Assembly (NCBI GenBank): GCA_023846275.1
Contig: CM043875.1
Location: 4,337,569-4,401,568, forward strand
Direction of reading: 5' to 3'
Length of the DNA stretch: 64,000 bases
Origin: Vanilla planifolia
Taxonomy: Eukaryota; Streptophyta; Magnoliopsida; Asparagales; Orchidaceae
The position numbers and the translations under genes are program-made. Positions 1 to 10,565 of this stretch are shown piece after piece. The number at the start of each line of letters is the position of its first letter. Position 1 is the stretch's first letter. The notes below the pieces were generated by a model. The model was not told the origin of the DNA, searched no databases, and saw nothing but the letters and a program-made list of their open reading frames with translations.

Positions 1-153
1 CAATACAAAGTATTTTCATAAAAATTATAATCTTTAAAAATTTATTACCAAAATTTGCAAGTGTTAATCATTTGCAAGTTAAAAATTATTGCCCTCATCA
101 ACCCATTATAGGCATTTAATCATAACAAACATAAGAATGTAATTATCAATATT

Positions 154-1160
154 TATCTTGAACTATATTCTAGATTTTATAAAGGTTTTAGGATAGATTA
201 GAAGAATGAAGCATGAGCTTCAAGATCTATTGTTTTAGAGGATGTCATTCCAACAAGAAACGAACTAAAAGTTCATTGCATCAAACTCTTGTGATGATAT
301 GTGGTTTTAGAATATTAATATTGCAATTCATTTCTTACATTTGATCCCTTAATCAGTTTTAATCTTCTTCATCGATAAAATTAAACCATATGAATCAACT
401 TGGATCAACTTCTAAGTGAGACCTTTTTAAACAATGTTTACATATATATTCAAATTTTCTATCCAAATAGGTTAAATAGTGTTTTAACCTAAAAATGTTA
501 CATTTCAAGAGTCAAACATGAGGGTCTACTTAATTATATCTAACTCTACCTTCAAATTACATAAACAACAATTTTAAAATTAAATCACGCAATCAAATAG
601 TCAGTAGCATAGATTGCAAGGTCCATTGTAAAGATTACATTGTCTATCTCACAGAATAAATGATCCAATCATGAAACAAATAATCCAATAAAAATCATCA
701 AACTAATTTTACAAAAGAAAGTATTTTAAGCCTCCAAGTACATGTTACATAAAACAATCCATTCAATTAAAATGCATAATATGATGAGTGATTAAATAAT
801 TGGGTAACCTCTGTTCGCCCATCAAGCAAGAAGATAAATCAAATACCTTTTAGCCTTTGTGGAGTCAACCCATCGAACAATTTAATTGATGAGATTGCAT
901 AGTTTAATAAGAGCATCTGACACTCTGATGATCCCAACCAAACAATCCTACAATCAACTATTTTTCAACAAAATCAAATAGTTTGATATTATAGACAAAT
1001 ATTTAATCCATATATGGAAGTCATAACGACAAGCCAAGTTAGAATAAATAACTAAATCAAGCTAAATAAGTCATGATAATTCCAAATAACAATTTGATCA
1101 TTCCTCAACATGCCTTTGGTAAATAAAATGGGAACCTAAAAATATGTACTAATGCAATTT
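154..1160. repeat. Tandem repeat unit, copy A (about 1,007 bp)
   Basis: This AT-rich unit begins at a tatcttgaac word (154) that recurs at 1161 and, slightly changed, near 9740. After removing the LINE that splits copy B, the spacings are about 1,007 and 1,008 bp, so the two units are head-to-tail. Matching blocks run through the whole unit, for example the segments near 320-420 and 8910-8990, and 600-800 and 9170-9350. No open frame or transposase motif is visible. The interior is rich in short GATCAT/AATAGT-type phrases that also occur in LTR-like remains elsewhere in the window, so the unit may derive from a long LTR. Its function is unknown. Confidence 0.75.
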
Positions 1161-1325
1161 TATCTTGAACTATATTCTAAGTTCTATCAAGGTTTTAGGA
1201 TAGATTAGATGAATGAAGCATGAACTTGAAGGTCTATTGTCTTAAAGGAGTCATTCCAACAAGAAAAGAACTAAAAGTTCATTGCATCAAATCTGTTGAT
1301 GATATATGGTTTTAGAAAGTTAAGA
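1161..1325. repeat. Tandem repeat unit, copy B, left part (interrupted by LINE)
   Basis: This is the start of the second tandem unit. It matches 154-320 closely and is cut by the LINE insertion immediately after the 12-bp target duplication. Confidence 0.75.
1314..1325. repeat. Left target-site duplication of the LINE
   Basis: The 12-mer agaaagttaaga occurs here and again at 8885-8896, directly flanking the LINE. Joining the flanks through one copy gives a gap-free alignment with the corresponding place in copy A (about 303-342), which confirms that this is the insertion site. Confidence 0.85.
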
Positions 1326-2225
1326 AGCCCGAACCCAACGACAGCGATATGACCTGCCATTTTGGTGTTCAGAACCGGCGTCCGCTCCTCGCCGCCTTCT
1401 GATCGGAGGTTCTGGTGTTCTCGGGCACGCGCGCGTCCTCTCTACGCGCGGCGCGCCTCTTCTTGCGCGCGGTCTCTCCGTGCGCGTGCTCTCGTGCGGT
1501 GTTTTCTTTGGGACGTGTAGTTTCTCTGTGCACGTCTCGTGTGGCTTGCTATGCATTTGGGCTCGTCAGGTTCTGGTGCTCCATGTTTTTCGAATTATTC
1601 TGCGAATCTTAAGGTATATCCCTATAACTCCATTGCTAGGGTTGCGGTGCTCTATGATTGTTGCGAAATTCTGAGGTTGAAGACGACTTTTGGATTGGCC
1701 GCTCTTTCCAATTTCAAAAATTTGATTTTCTGAGTTTTCTGGTTTCGCGGGCATGCTGGTATAGTATTAAACGCTATTCTGCTCCGCGGTGCATCTTACC
1801 CCGCGCTGACTGTTGTGCTTGCTGTGTGCTGAATGTGGTAATCTGCTCGCTGCGCCTGGGCTGAGCGTTTTGCATCGTGGCGCGCTAATGCCGTGTCACA
1901 ACGTTTTGGTGCGTGGCGAGCTCTTCATCGGGGTCCCCTTGCTGCGGATTGCTCCAAATCATTTGGGCTTTATTGCCTTGTATTAAATTTGTAATAATAC
2001 AGGGGGGTTCGCTGTGTGATTTGGCTGTGTGCGGCAGGGCTTCTTTGTGGTGCTGTGGATGTTGGCTTGGCTGAATTGTGCTTGCAAATCTTATCTTGAT
2101 ATCTATTTTCTGCATAACCTTTGTCTCGCAGGCAACCCACAGTGTTGTTGGAATGTTGTTGTGTTTTTCCATCCTTTGGTGCTTGGTTCTTTCTCTTGCC
2201 CTAGTGTGGTTTGATCTTGATTGGA
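1326..2225 (+). other. LINE 5' untranslated region
   Basis: This is 900 bp of GC-richer sequence (especially 1380-1560 and 1790-1920) upstream of ORF1. No long conserved frame is seen. LINEs of this group normally carry an internal promoter here, but I cannot point to a specific element. Short open frames on both strands (1320-2381) look like compositional accidents. Confidence 0.6.
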
Positions 2226-4107
2226 ATGGCAGGAGGAAAGGCTACTCGGAGCAACAAAAAGCTTAAAAATAATGGCAGTATTTCTCCTTCTCTTCACTTG
2301 GATTCTAGGAGTGTTGGGCGTAGTGTGAAAAATAAAGGAAGTGATCTCGGGCTCTCCACTGCGGACAGTGATGCAGTTCAATTAAATCAGTGTTTAATTC
2401 CAACTAGTTCAGTAGGCAACCCCTTGAATGAGACATTGGCAAGTAATGATAAGGACACACGAACTGAGGACACGGGTGGGAGTCATTTGGCTTCACATTG
2501 TGTCTCGCCTCGGACCAATTCGGCTGGTCCCAAGGACCCTCGCGCTTCGCCCTCACCGCGCGTGCTGCCCGTTGTGGGTGCGCCGAAGGAGGTTGACATG
2601 CCAACATATGTTGAGCGGGATGTTGTTGCCGCGCAAAATGATGTTGACGACGTGCCTTTGGCACGTGTTGATGATGCATATGACACGGGGCTTATGGAGC
2701 GGTCGGGTGACATCTCACGTGGAATGCAGAAGTCATCTTTCAAGGATGTTTTAACAGCAAACAACAAATCAGCTATGGGTGTTGCCACTTCTTTCATTCC
2801 CTCTAAGATGATTGATGTCAAGGATAGAGCGGCGGCCTTGCCACGTTGCTTGGAGGCTGATGCTAGTGTCATGTCGAGGGAGGCGTGTGATAGGAGGCAT
2901 GCTTTCCATCAGCATGACTTGGTTGGGAGGGTGTATGGCAATTCACTTCCATTTCCCATTATTGCCAGGATTCTGACAAAGAGGTGGGACCATTTTGAGG
3001 ATTTTCGTATCTTGGAGCTTCCATATCATTGTTTCTGTTTGCATTTCAATTCTATGGAGGATCGCAATAAGGTTTGGTTGGGTGGTCCATGGCAAGTTGC
3101 GGGGCAAGCCATGGGCCTCGATGCTTGGTCTGCAGAATTTAAACCATCTGAGAATATAGCGATGTGTGCTCCTGTTTGGGTTCGTTTTCCAGCTCTACCA
3201 TTGTTATATTGGGACATTGATAATATCCTCAGGATAGCAAACAATGTGGGGGAACCCATCCTTTTAGATGGTTGGACTGCGGAAACTCAACGTTCATCCT
3301 TCGCCCGTGTATGTGTAAGAATTGACTTGACTAAGCCTCTGAAGCCTGGTGTGTGGCTTAGTGGGGACCTTGGGCGTACGTTTCAACACTTCGAATATGA
3401 AGGGCTCCCGCGTATATGTTATGGTTGCGGACATGTGGGACGCGCATGAGCAATGTCCGAGGGGGATCATCAAAACAACACACGTAAATGCTATAGCTAC
3501 TACAACAGGAATTCCTTGTGCTCCAACGTCTAATGTGGAGCCACACTCGGCGGGTGCCTCGCGCAGCAAATCCCCTGGTGAGGAGGAGCCGCAGCACGCG
3601 CTGAGTGCGTCCTCGCCCAATGCAGTGCAACACGCGGCAGGTGCATCGCGTGGCAAATCCCCTGTTGTGGAGGAGCCGCAGCGCGCGCTGAGTGCTTGCG
3701 CGCCTCTTGGGCAGGCGGAGGAGGTGAGTAGGGAAGCCCTTGGACCTTGGATGGTGGTCCAACCTAGGCGTAAGAGATAGAGTATGTCCCAGAGGAAGGA
3801 AAATGTGTCACAGGCTATCTCGAGAGGACCAGTAAGAGGGGCTGGGGGCAATGGAAATAATAAGAAAAGAAGCACATCGGCCTTCCGTGGAAGACAACCC
3901 TCAAGGGAACAATGGGCTTCTAGGCGTGGTGTCCGTGGTGAAAACTCCTCCCACGTCTCTCCCCCGACGAGTGTGGGCATGGGGAAGCTGTCTAATTCGG
4001 GGGAAGACATGGCTAAAAGGAAAGGGAAAGAGATTGCTCATGAGACTCATTTTGATGGTTCGAGGGGCAGTGGAAGTTCTTATGATATCCATATGGATGA
4101 GGCCTAA
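2226..4107 (+). pseudogene. LINE ORF1 (gag-like RNA-binding protein), broken
   Basis: ORF1 starts at the ATG at 2226 (MAGGKATRSNKKLKNN). The frame upstream to 2211 opens only at a TTG. After a low-complexity N-terminal part comes a DUF4283-like domain (about 2890-3400) with blocks such as ILTKRWDHFEDFRILEL and VWLGGPWQVAGQ. A zinc knuckle, CYGCGHVGR followed by HEQCP, lies near 3415-3460. A one-base shift at about 3435-3450 moves the reading from frame 3 to frame 1. That frame continues through a proline- and serine-rich tail to GPWMVVQPRRKR, meets a TAG at 3778-3780 and then continues in the same frame to 4107. The protein probably coated LINE RNA. It is now non-coding. Confidence 0.85.
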
Positions 4108-4694
4108 GAGGATGTCCTCTTCGCTGCAAATCGTGGATTGCAGCATGGACGGACGTTTTGGCATGACTTCTTTCATGCAAGTTTGGTGCCTTAAGGGTGA
4201 GTTTGGAGGTGCTGTTGGATCCATTCCAGAATTTGATGAAGGTCTTGCTAATATATTCTTGGTGGCTGTTCTTTGACTGTGGTGGGCATTCTGGTACGAG
4301 GGATGGTATTCCTTGGTGTGTTATGACTGTGTTATGCGTGGAGGCTGGCGCGCTGTGGCAGGGGATGGAGATGTGGCGCCTTGGTGCGGGGGTGCATGTG
4401 GATGCGGCTGGATCAAGATGCACTGTGGATGTATTGGCGGTGGCGTTTGGAGGGGCTCCACTTTTGTGGGCGGGCGCTTGCACGTGTTTGCGGGGTGCCA
4501 CTCGGGGGTTGCACCTACTGGCGCAGCCTGAGGTGCACTTCTTGCGAGCACGCTCGCTTTGCTTCCCCCATGCATCACAGTAGGGTGCGTTTCGTGGACG
4601 AGCGCGTGATGTGGGTGCTCTCGGTGGTGCTTGCTTGGTGGTGTGGGCTAAAGGCTATGGCTGAGATGGGATGGGCGCTTCTTCCACTTTATTG
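4108..4694 (+). other. LINE inter-ORF region
   Basis: About 590 bp lie between the ORF1 stop and the ORF2 start. The stretch is GC-rich with no recognisable domain. Short frames here on both strands do not resemble known proteins. Confidence 0.5.
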
Positions 4695-7600
4695 ATGATT
4701 AAGTTTGCAGTTTGGAAAATTCGTGGGATTCGAGACCGCAAGTCCAGATGCTATTTGCAGAGGTTTGTTAGGGATGGAAGTATTGATGCGGTTGGGTTGG
4801 TGGAGACAAGGGTTCAGACATTTAGCAGAAGGGACGCCGACCTCTTACTTGGGAAGGACTGGGAGTTTGCTGTTCAGCCTTCGTTGGGTAAGTCTGCGGG
4901 CATCGTTATCCTTTGGAGGAGGCGGCTGGATCTTAGGATCACACACCTCTTCGGCCATGTTGTGATCGCCATGGTCCCAGTTGTGGATTGTCCTGATATC
5001 AGATGGAGTGTGGTCTATAGCCCGAATGACCCATATAGGCGTAGAGCGATTTGGCATATTCTCAGGGAGGAAGCGGCACTTGGGAGTCCTATGATTGTGG
5101 CTGGTGATTTTAACATTGTTATGTCGCAAGATGAGAAGCGCGGGGGTAAGCCTTTCTGCAGTGGTATTGGCCAACAGTTCCTGGATTCCAAGCATGAATT
5201 GCAGCTTACTGATCTTGGTTTCACGGGGAATAGGTTTACTTGGTGTAATGGTAAGCAGGGGAACGCCAGAATCTGGGAGAGACTCGATCGGGCACTTATC
5301 AACCTGGATGGTCTTACTGCTTTTCCAGCGGCACTTGTTACTCATCTTGCTCGGATTGGTTCGGACCACTGTCCTATTATCATTGATATCGGGAGGGAGT
5401 TTTCGAAACCCACCAAGCCCAGGAGATATTTTGAGAGTATCTGGTTGGATGATCCGTACTTGGCTACTGTTATCAGGAGGGCCTGGGATAGGTATGTGCG
5501 GGGAAGCTGCATGGATAAACTTAACACCAAATTTTGCAGGAGTCTTACGGCTTTGCGTCACTGGAGTAGGGACGGCAAGTGGAATGTTGGGGCTGCGAAT
5601 AGAAACTGTGAGAAGGAAATAAGCTATCTACAGAGCAAGGAGTCTACCTACGGCCTCAGTGATGAGGAAAACGCCCATCTCGGTATGCTCATCAAGAAGT
5701 TCCACACTGGGTGTGCCTTGGAGGAGAGGTGGTGGTGACAGAGGGCAAAGCTACAGTAGGCTAGGCTTGGCGACGGTAATACACGTTTTTTCCACTCGGC
5801 TGCGACCTCCAGACGGCGCAACAACATTATCACTCGGCTTATTGATGCCTCCGGTACTGAGGTGGTGCCTACGAATGGCGTGGGAGATGTTCTATGGAGG
5901 CACTTTGACCAACAGTGGAGGGGTGACTCGGGTGACGGGCCTTCTATTCAGCACTTATCCCACTGCTGCCCGACTCTTGATCAGAGATCCTCGTTATCTT
6001 GTCCAATTACTATTGATGAGGCCACGGCTGCCATTAGGTCTTGCAGAAGGAACAAAACATCTAGAATGGATGGCATTACGGCTGAGTTTATTACGGGTTA
6101 CTGAGATATCACTAAGAAGGACATTGTCAGAGCAGTACTGGATTTCTTCGAGGAGAGATGCAATCCCTTGGCTTGGAAGGATACACTGGTGGTTCTCATC
6201 CCGAAGAGGCAGGGCGCTTGCAAGCCGGATCATTTTAGACCCATCAGCCTTTGCAATGTCATTTACAAACTCGTGGCTAGAGTCTTGGTTGGCAGGCTTA
6301 AAGGGGTGCTTCCAGATATTATTGCTAGGAAATAGGGGGCTTTTGTTTTGGGCCGATCTATTTCTGACAATATATTTATTGCTCAGGAGATGGGGGTCAA
6401 GATGCATTCCTCTTCCTCCAGAGGGGGCTGATGGATGTGAAGGTAGACATCGAGCAGGCTTATGACAGTGTCAGATGGTCGTTTGTGCTGGAGATGATGC
6501 GTTTGTTGGGCTTCCCGCCTATGTGGTGCGATTGGGTTAGGGCATGTATTGTTTCCCCCCGTTTTGGGGTGCTGCTCAACGGGGACAGATTGCTGTGGAT
6601 CGAGGCACATAGGGGCCTTCGACAGGGGTGCCCTCTCTCCCCCTACCTATTCACTATTGTTTCAGAGTTCTTCTCCCTTCTGACTAGGCGTTATGAGGAT
6701 CAAGCTCTTTTGGGGTTTCGGTGTTGCCCTACTGCGCCCGTTATTTCCCACCTGCTGTATGCTGATGACGTCATTATTTATGCGCCAGCTTCTTGTGAGT
6801 CAATGAGCACGGTAAAGACCATCTTGCGCCAGTTTTGCATGCATACAGGCCTTGGTGTAAATTTCTCCAAATTCAGAGTGTATTTTAGCAGAGGCATGAA
6901 GGCAAGAGGAAGAAGCTTGTGGCAAATGTCTTGAAGATTCCACAAGGACAGCTGCTTAATTACTTGGGTATTCTGATTTCTACCACTCGCCTTAATAAAG
7001 GTGATTTTAATTTTCTTATTCAGAAAATTTATGATCAGGTTGCTAAGTGGAATGTGCGTCCCCTTTCGTTGGGGGGAAGATCTCTCCTATCAAGACTGTT
7101 TTGAGTGCAATTCCCAACTATGTGATGAGCCATTGTGTGATTCCTATAGGTGTTTTGGACTTACTTGAGCGCATGATGAGAAATTTCCTTTGGTGTGGGA
7201 TGGATCATGCCCACCACATTCATTATGCTGATTGGGAGACAATTACCCTCCCCAAGGACATGGGCGGGTTAGGTCTGTTTGACCTCAAGCTCTGGCGCTA
7301 CGCACTCCTTATGAGACATTACAAAAGACTGCAGGATAATAGCTTGTGAGTGGAGATCATGAGGTGCAAATACCCCCTATGCAATAATCCATGTAGGCCT
7401 CCCCGGGGTGCCTCGCATGCTTGTAGATTGGTCAAGGAGGGCCTTACGATGGCTTTGGGAAGCTTTGTGTGGCGATTGTTTGACAGTAAATGCACTGATT
7501 TTTATGAAGATAACTGGCTGAGGTTTCTTCCTATTAGGTGGTGGCCTACTTTCGTGAATATGGAGGCCCTGTGACCGAAATGTTTGATGATTGTATTGCT

Positions 7601-8843
7601 GCTCCGGGCAGGTGGGACTTCGCATCATCTGGGAGGTGGGTTAGCTCCTTGCTTATGGAGAGGATCGCCTCTCTCCCGTGGGGCCCTAACATTGTGAATG
7701 ATGAGCTAAGACAAGTACATTCTGATTCTACCATGGTCTCAAGTTCGACTTGCTATCGGTCACTCATTGCTACCGCTAGGGGGGAGATTGATGGGAATGT
7801 TCCTTCTCTTGGGAATCAGCTGGGGTGGATTTGGAAGTTGAAGACTAGGCCTCGTACCCATATGTTCATTTGGAGAGTGGCTAAAAACCTTATCCCAACT
7901 GTTGTTTGGATGGTGGCGAGACACTTGGGGGACTGCAGCGATTGTGTGTGGGGATGTGGCACGGCGGAGTCCCTGCAGCACGCTCTTATGGATTGTAGAA
8001 TGGCGCGGAGTCTTTGGGCGGACCCCGCGCTGAGTGCTTCGGAGGAGGGGCTGGGGCTTTCTTGCGGGAAGCACGCGGGCGTGGTGCCGCGCGCTCTTGA
8101 GAGTTTCTTGACTCGCGCCAAGCAGTGGGTTGCAGTGCGCGGGGGAGAGGCGTTTCATATGGCCGTGATGGCTACCACCTTCTACTACATTTGGGAAAAT
8201 AGAAATTTAAAGAAACACAACGGGGCTGTTATCAGCAAACTCATCCTGATCATGAAGATTAAAGTGGAAATTGCAGCTGCAGCAAGTATCTCCATTTCCC
8301 ATCCATCTACGTCCAGCGGGGAGCTTTACCCTTCAGGGTCTTTTGTTACCCATATGTGGCTCCCCCCCAATGGGATGGATCTTAGTGAATCGTGATGCGG
8401 CTGTGAAATGTGAGGTGGCAGGTATTGGTGTTGTGGCCCGTGATCACTTGGGGTGTTCTATCTACATCTTGGGCAAGAGGTTTATCTCTCAGGCTTGCGG
8501 TGCCATGGAGGTTCAGGCAATGCTGGAGGCTATTGTTCTGATCATGACTAAGCTCCACTGTTTCCAGGCGATCGAGATCCAGACTGACTCTACCACTGCC
8601 TTGCACGAGATCACGCAGTTAGTTAGCTGCCCCAGAGAGGGGAGTGTGTACTCTGACGCCCTCCCCTTTGCGAGGAGTATGACTGCTCTGCGTTTTTCAC
8701 ATATTAGGCGGGAGGGTAATGCCCTGGCCGATTGGATTGCCAAATCGGCGTGTTTGGTGGATTTTGTGTGGGACAGGGGTATGCCCCTGCCAAATCCATT
8801 GTGTGATCCTTTGATGACTGATTTTGTTTTTGAGCCTCCATGA
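4695..8843 (+). pseudogene. LINE ORF2 (endonuclease, reverse transcriptase, RNase H), broken
   Basis: ORF2 begins at the ATG at 4695 (MIKFAVWKIRGIR), with an in-frame alternative at 4671. The endonuclease part (to about 5738) keeps VETRVQ, VYSPND, GDFNIV, WERLDRAL and SDHCPI. The first motif reads WKIRG instead of the usual WNxRG, so the conserved Asn is lost. The reverse transcriptase shows FRPISLCNVIYKLVARVL, DIEQAYDSV, GLRQGCPLSPYLF and HLLYADDVIIY. A zinc-binding region (about 7800-8030) has WKLKTRPRTHMFIWR and a CxxxC-type block, WGCGTAESLQH. RNase H (about 8385-8750) has NRDAAV, MEVQAMLEAI, IQTDSTTAL and RREGNALADWIAK. Stops lie at 5736, 5757, 6102, 6333 and 7347. Frame changes lie near 6420, 6930, 7080, 7535 and 8380. 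Confidence 0.9.
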
Positions 8844-8884
8844 TGGAGGTCATTTTGTAGGCTGTGGCCATTTTCTTTTATCAG

Positions 8885-8896
8885 AGAAAGTTAAGA
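8885..8896. repeat. Right target-site duplication of the LINE
   Basis: This exact second copy of the 12-mer at 1314-1325 sits directly after the 3' end of the LINE, with no intervening A-tract. Confidence 0.85.
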
Positions 8897-9748
8897 TAAC
8901 AACTCATTTCTTACATTTGAACTCTTAATTAGTTTTAATCTCCTTCATCAATTAAATTAAACCATGTGAATCAACTTCGATCAATGAGTCCTTTTCAAAC
9001 AATTTTTACCTATACATTCAAATTATTTATCGATATAAGTTAAAATAATGTTTTAACCTTCAAAATATTACATTTCAAAGGTCAAACATGAGTGTATACT
9101 TAATTATATCTAAATCTACCTTCAATTTACTTAAATAATAATTTTAAAATTAAAACATGTAATCAAATAGTCTGTTCCATAAATTGCAAGGTCCATTACA
9201 AAGATAACACTGTCTATCTCATAGATTGAACGATCCAACCATGAAACAAATAGTCCAATAAGAATTGTCAAACTAATCTTACAAAAGGAAGAATTTTAAG
9301 CCCCATAATCCACGTTATAACAAAACAATCCAATTAGTTAAATTGGGCAATCCGATGAGTGATCAAATAGTTGGATGACCTCTATTTGTCCATCAAACAA
9401 TAAGATAGATATAGTACCATTTAGTCTGTGTGGAGTTGACTTTTCAGACAATTTGACTAATTAGATCGGATGGCTTGATAAGGGCATCTAAAACTCTGAT
9501 GATCCCAATCAAACAGTCCTATAATTAAGCTATTTTTCAACAAATTTAGCTAATTAAATAGTTTGATATTATGGACAAATGTTTAATCCATATATAGAAG
9601 TTATAGTGACTAGTAAGTTAAAGTAAACAACTAAATCAAGCTAAATAAGGTGTGATAAGTCCAAATAAAAATTTGATGATTCCTTAGCATACCTTCGGTA
9701 AATAAAGTGAGAACACCAAAATATGAACTAATGTAAATTTATCTTGAT
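8897..9748. repeat. Tandem repeat unit, copy B, right part
   Basis: This is the continuation of the second tandem unit after the LINE. It aligns with 321-1160 of copy A throughout. Similarity stops near 9748, where the sequence leaves the repeat. Confidence 0.75.
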
Positions 9749-10565
9749 CAATGACATGGGCACTTTTCTTTCATTACATAAAAAGTACAAAACAATCAAA
9801 GGTAAATGACTACATGTTTACCTAAATAATATGATAAAGCAAAAAGCTTAAGCTCATTTTTATTTTCTCATTGGTTTCTTGATGACTACCATAAAAAATA
9901 ATCTCATTGGCATGTAATGTAGGATAAAACACAAAGCTGTCTTAGCCATCTGTTACTGGGGAAAAATTTATTTTTATTTTCTCATTGGTTTCTTGATGAC
10001 CTAAACATCTATATGTTCGTTCTCATCAGTGAAAAATTTACTGGGGAACAAATTAATCAAATGATTCAAAAGACTACACTTCCAAATTCATCACAACAAA
10101 TAAAGAAACCTAAAAATAGCAACTTGAAACAGGATTGTAGGCAAGGTTAAGATGCAATTCAATATAAGTTTTTTGTCAAAAGAATTTCCCACAATAAACA
10201 ACCTACTGATTGATTTACTGCTCTTGTTGAAGTAAAAACAAATAAAGTTACATCCATTGGAAAATGGCAACTCCAATTAGCACTTTTATTCTTGTTATAT
10301 GAGTGCAATAAAACAAACAGGCAGTATCAAATTAACAGTAGCTAGAAATGTAAATCATGCTACTGTTGAAAATTCATAATCAAATAGAGGTAAAGCTTAC
10401 AATTCAAGCACTGTGCTGTTGCAGAACACAAGCTCACATGAGGCACAAGATCATGGAAGACCAACAGATAGCATCAGTCAACCAAGGTAAACTATATGAG
10501 GATCTTTATCATGCAAATGAAAATTGCACTTGAGAAACAAGGTTATAGTGCTCAAAGTTCAATTT
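9749..10565. other. Intergenic DNA downstream of mTERF4
   Basis: AT-rich sequence with no gene. A direct repeat of about 30 bp (atttttattttctcattggt and onward) occurs at about 9855-9885 and 9971-10000. The part nearest 10565 must include the mTERF4 3' untranslated region, but I cannot fix its end. Confidence 0.5.

Larger units (their letters stand above)
1326..8884 (+). mobile_element. Full-length but decayed L1-clade LINE with RNase H
   Basis: This non-LTR retrotransposon of about 7.56 kb is clearly more GC-rich than its surroundings. In order it has a 5' untranslated region (1326-2225), ORF1 with a DUF4283-like domain and a CCHC knuckle, and ORF2 with an apurinic-type endonuclease, a reverse transcriptase with a YADD box (6758-6769), a zinc-binding domain and a C-terminal RNase H. 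This order is typical of plant L1-type LINEs that carry an extra RNase H. A 12-bp target duplication flanks it. No poly(A) tail is visible at the 3' end, which closes with a pyrimidine-rich stretch, ttttcttttatcag. ORF1 has about one frameshift and one stop, and ORF2 has about five stops and four or five frameshifts, so the copy cannot encode its proteins. Confidence 0.92.

Noticed and set aside
5659-6465. A separate 268-codon protein inside the LINE
   Set aside because: It is an out-of-frame shadow of the reverse transcriptase region, whose conserved motifs lie in other frames.
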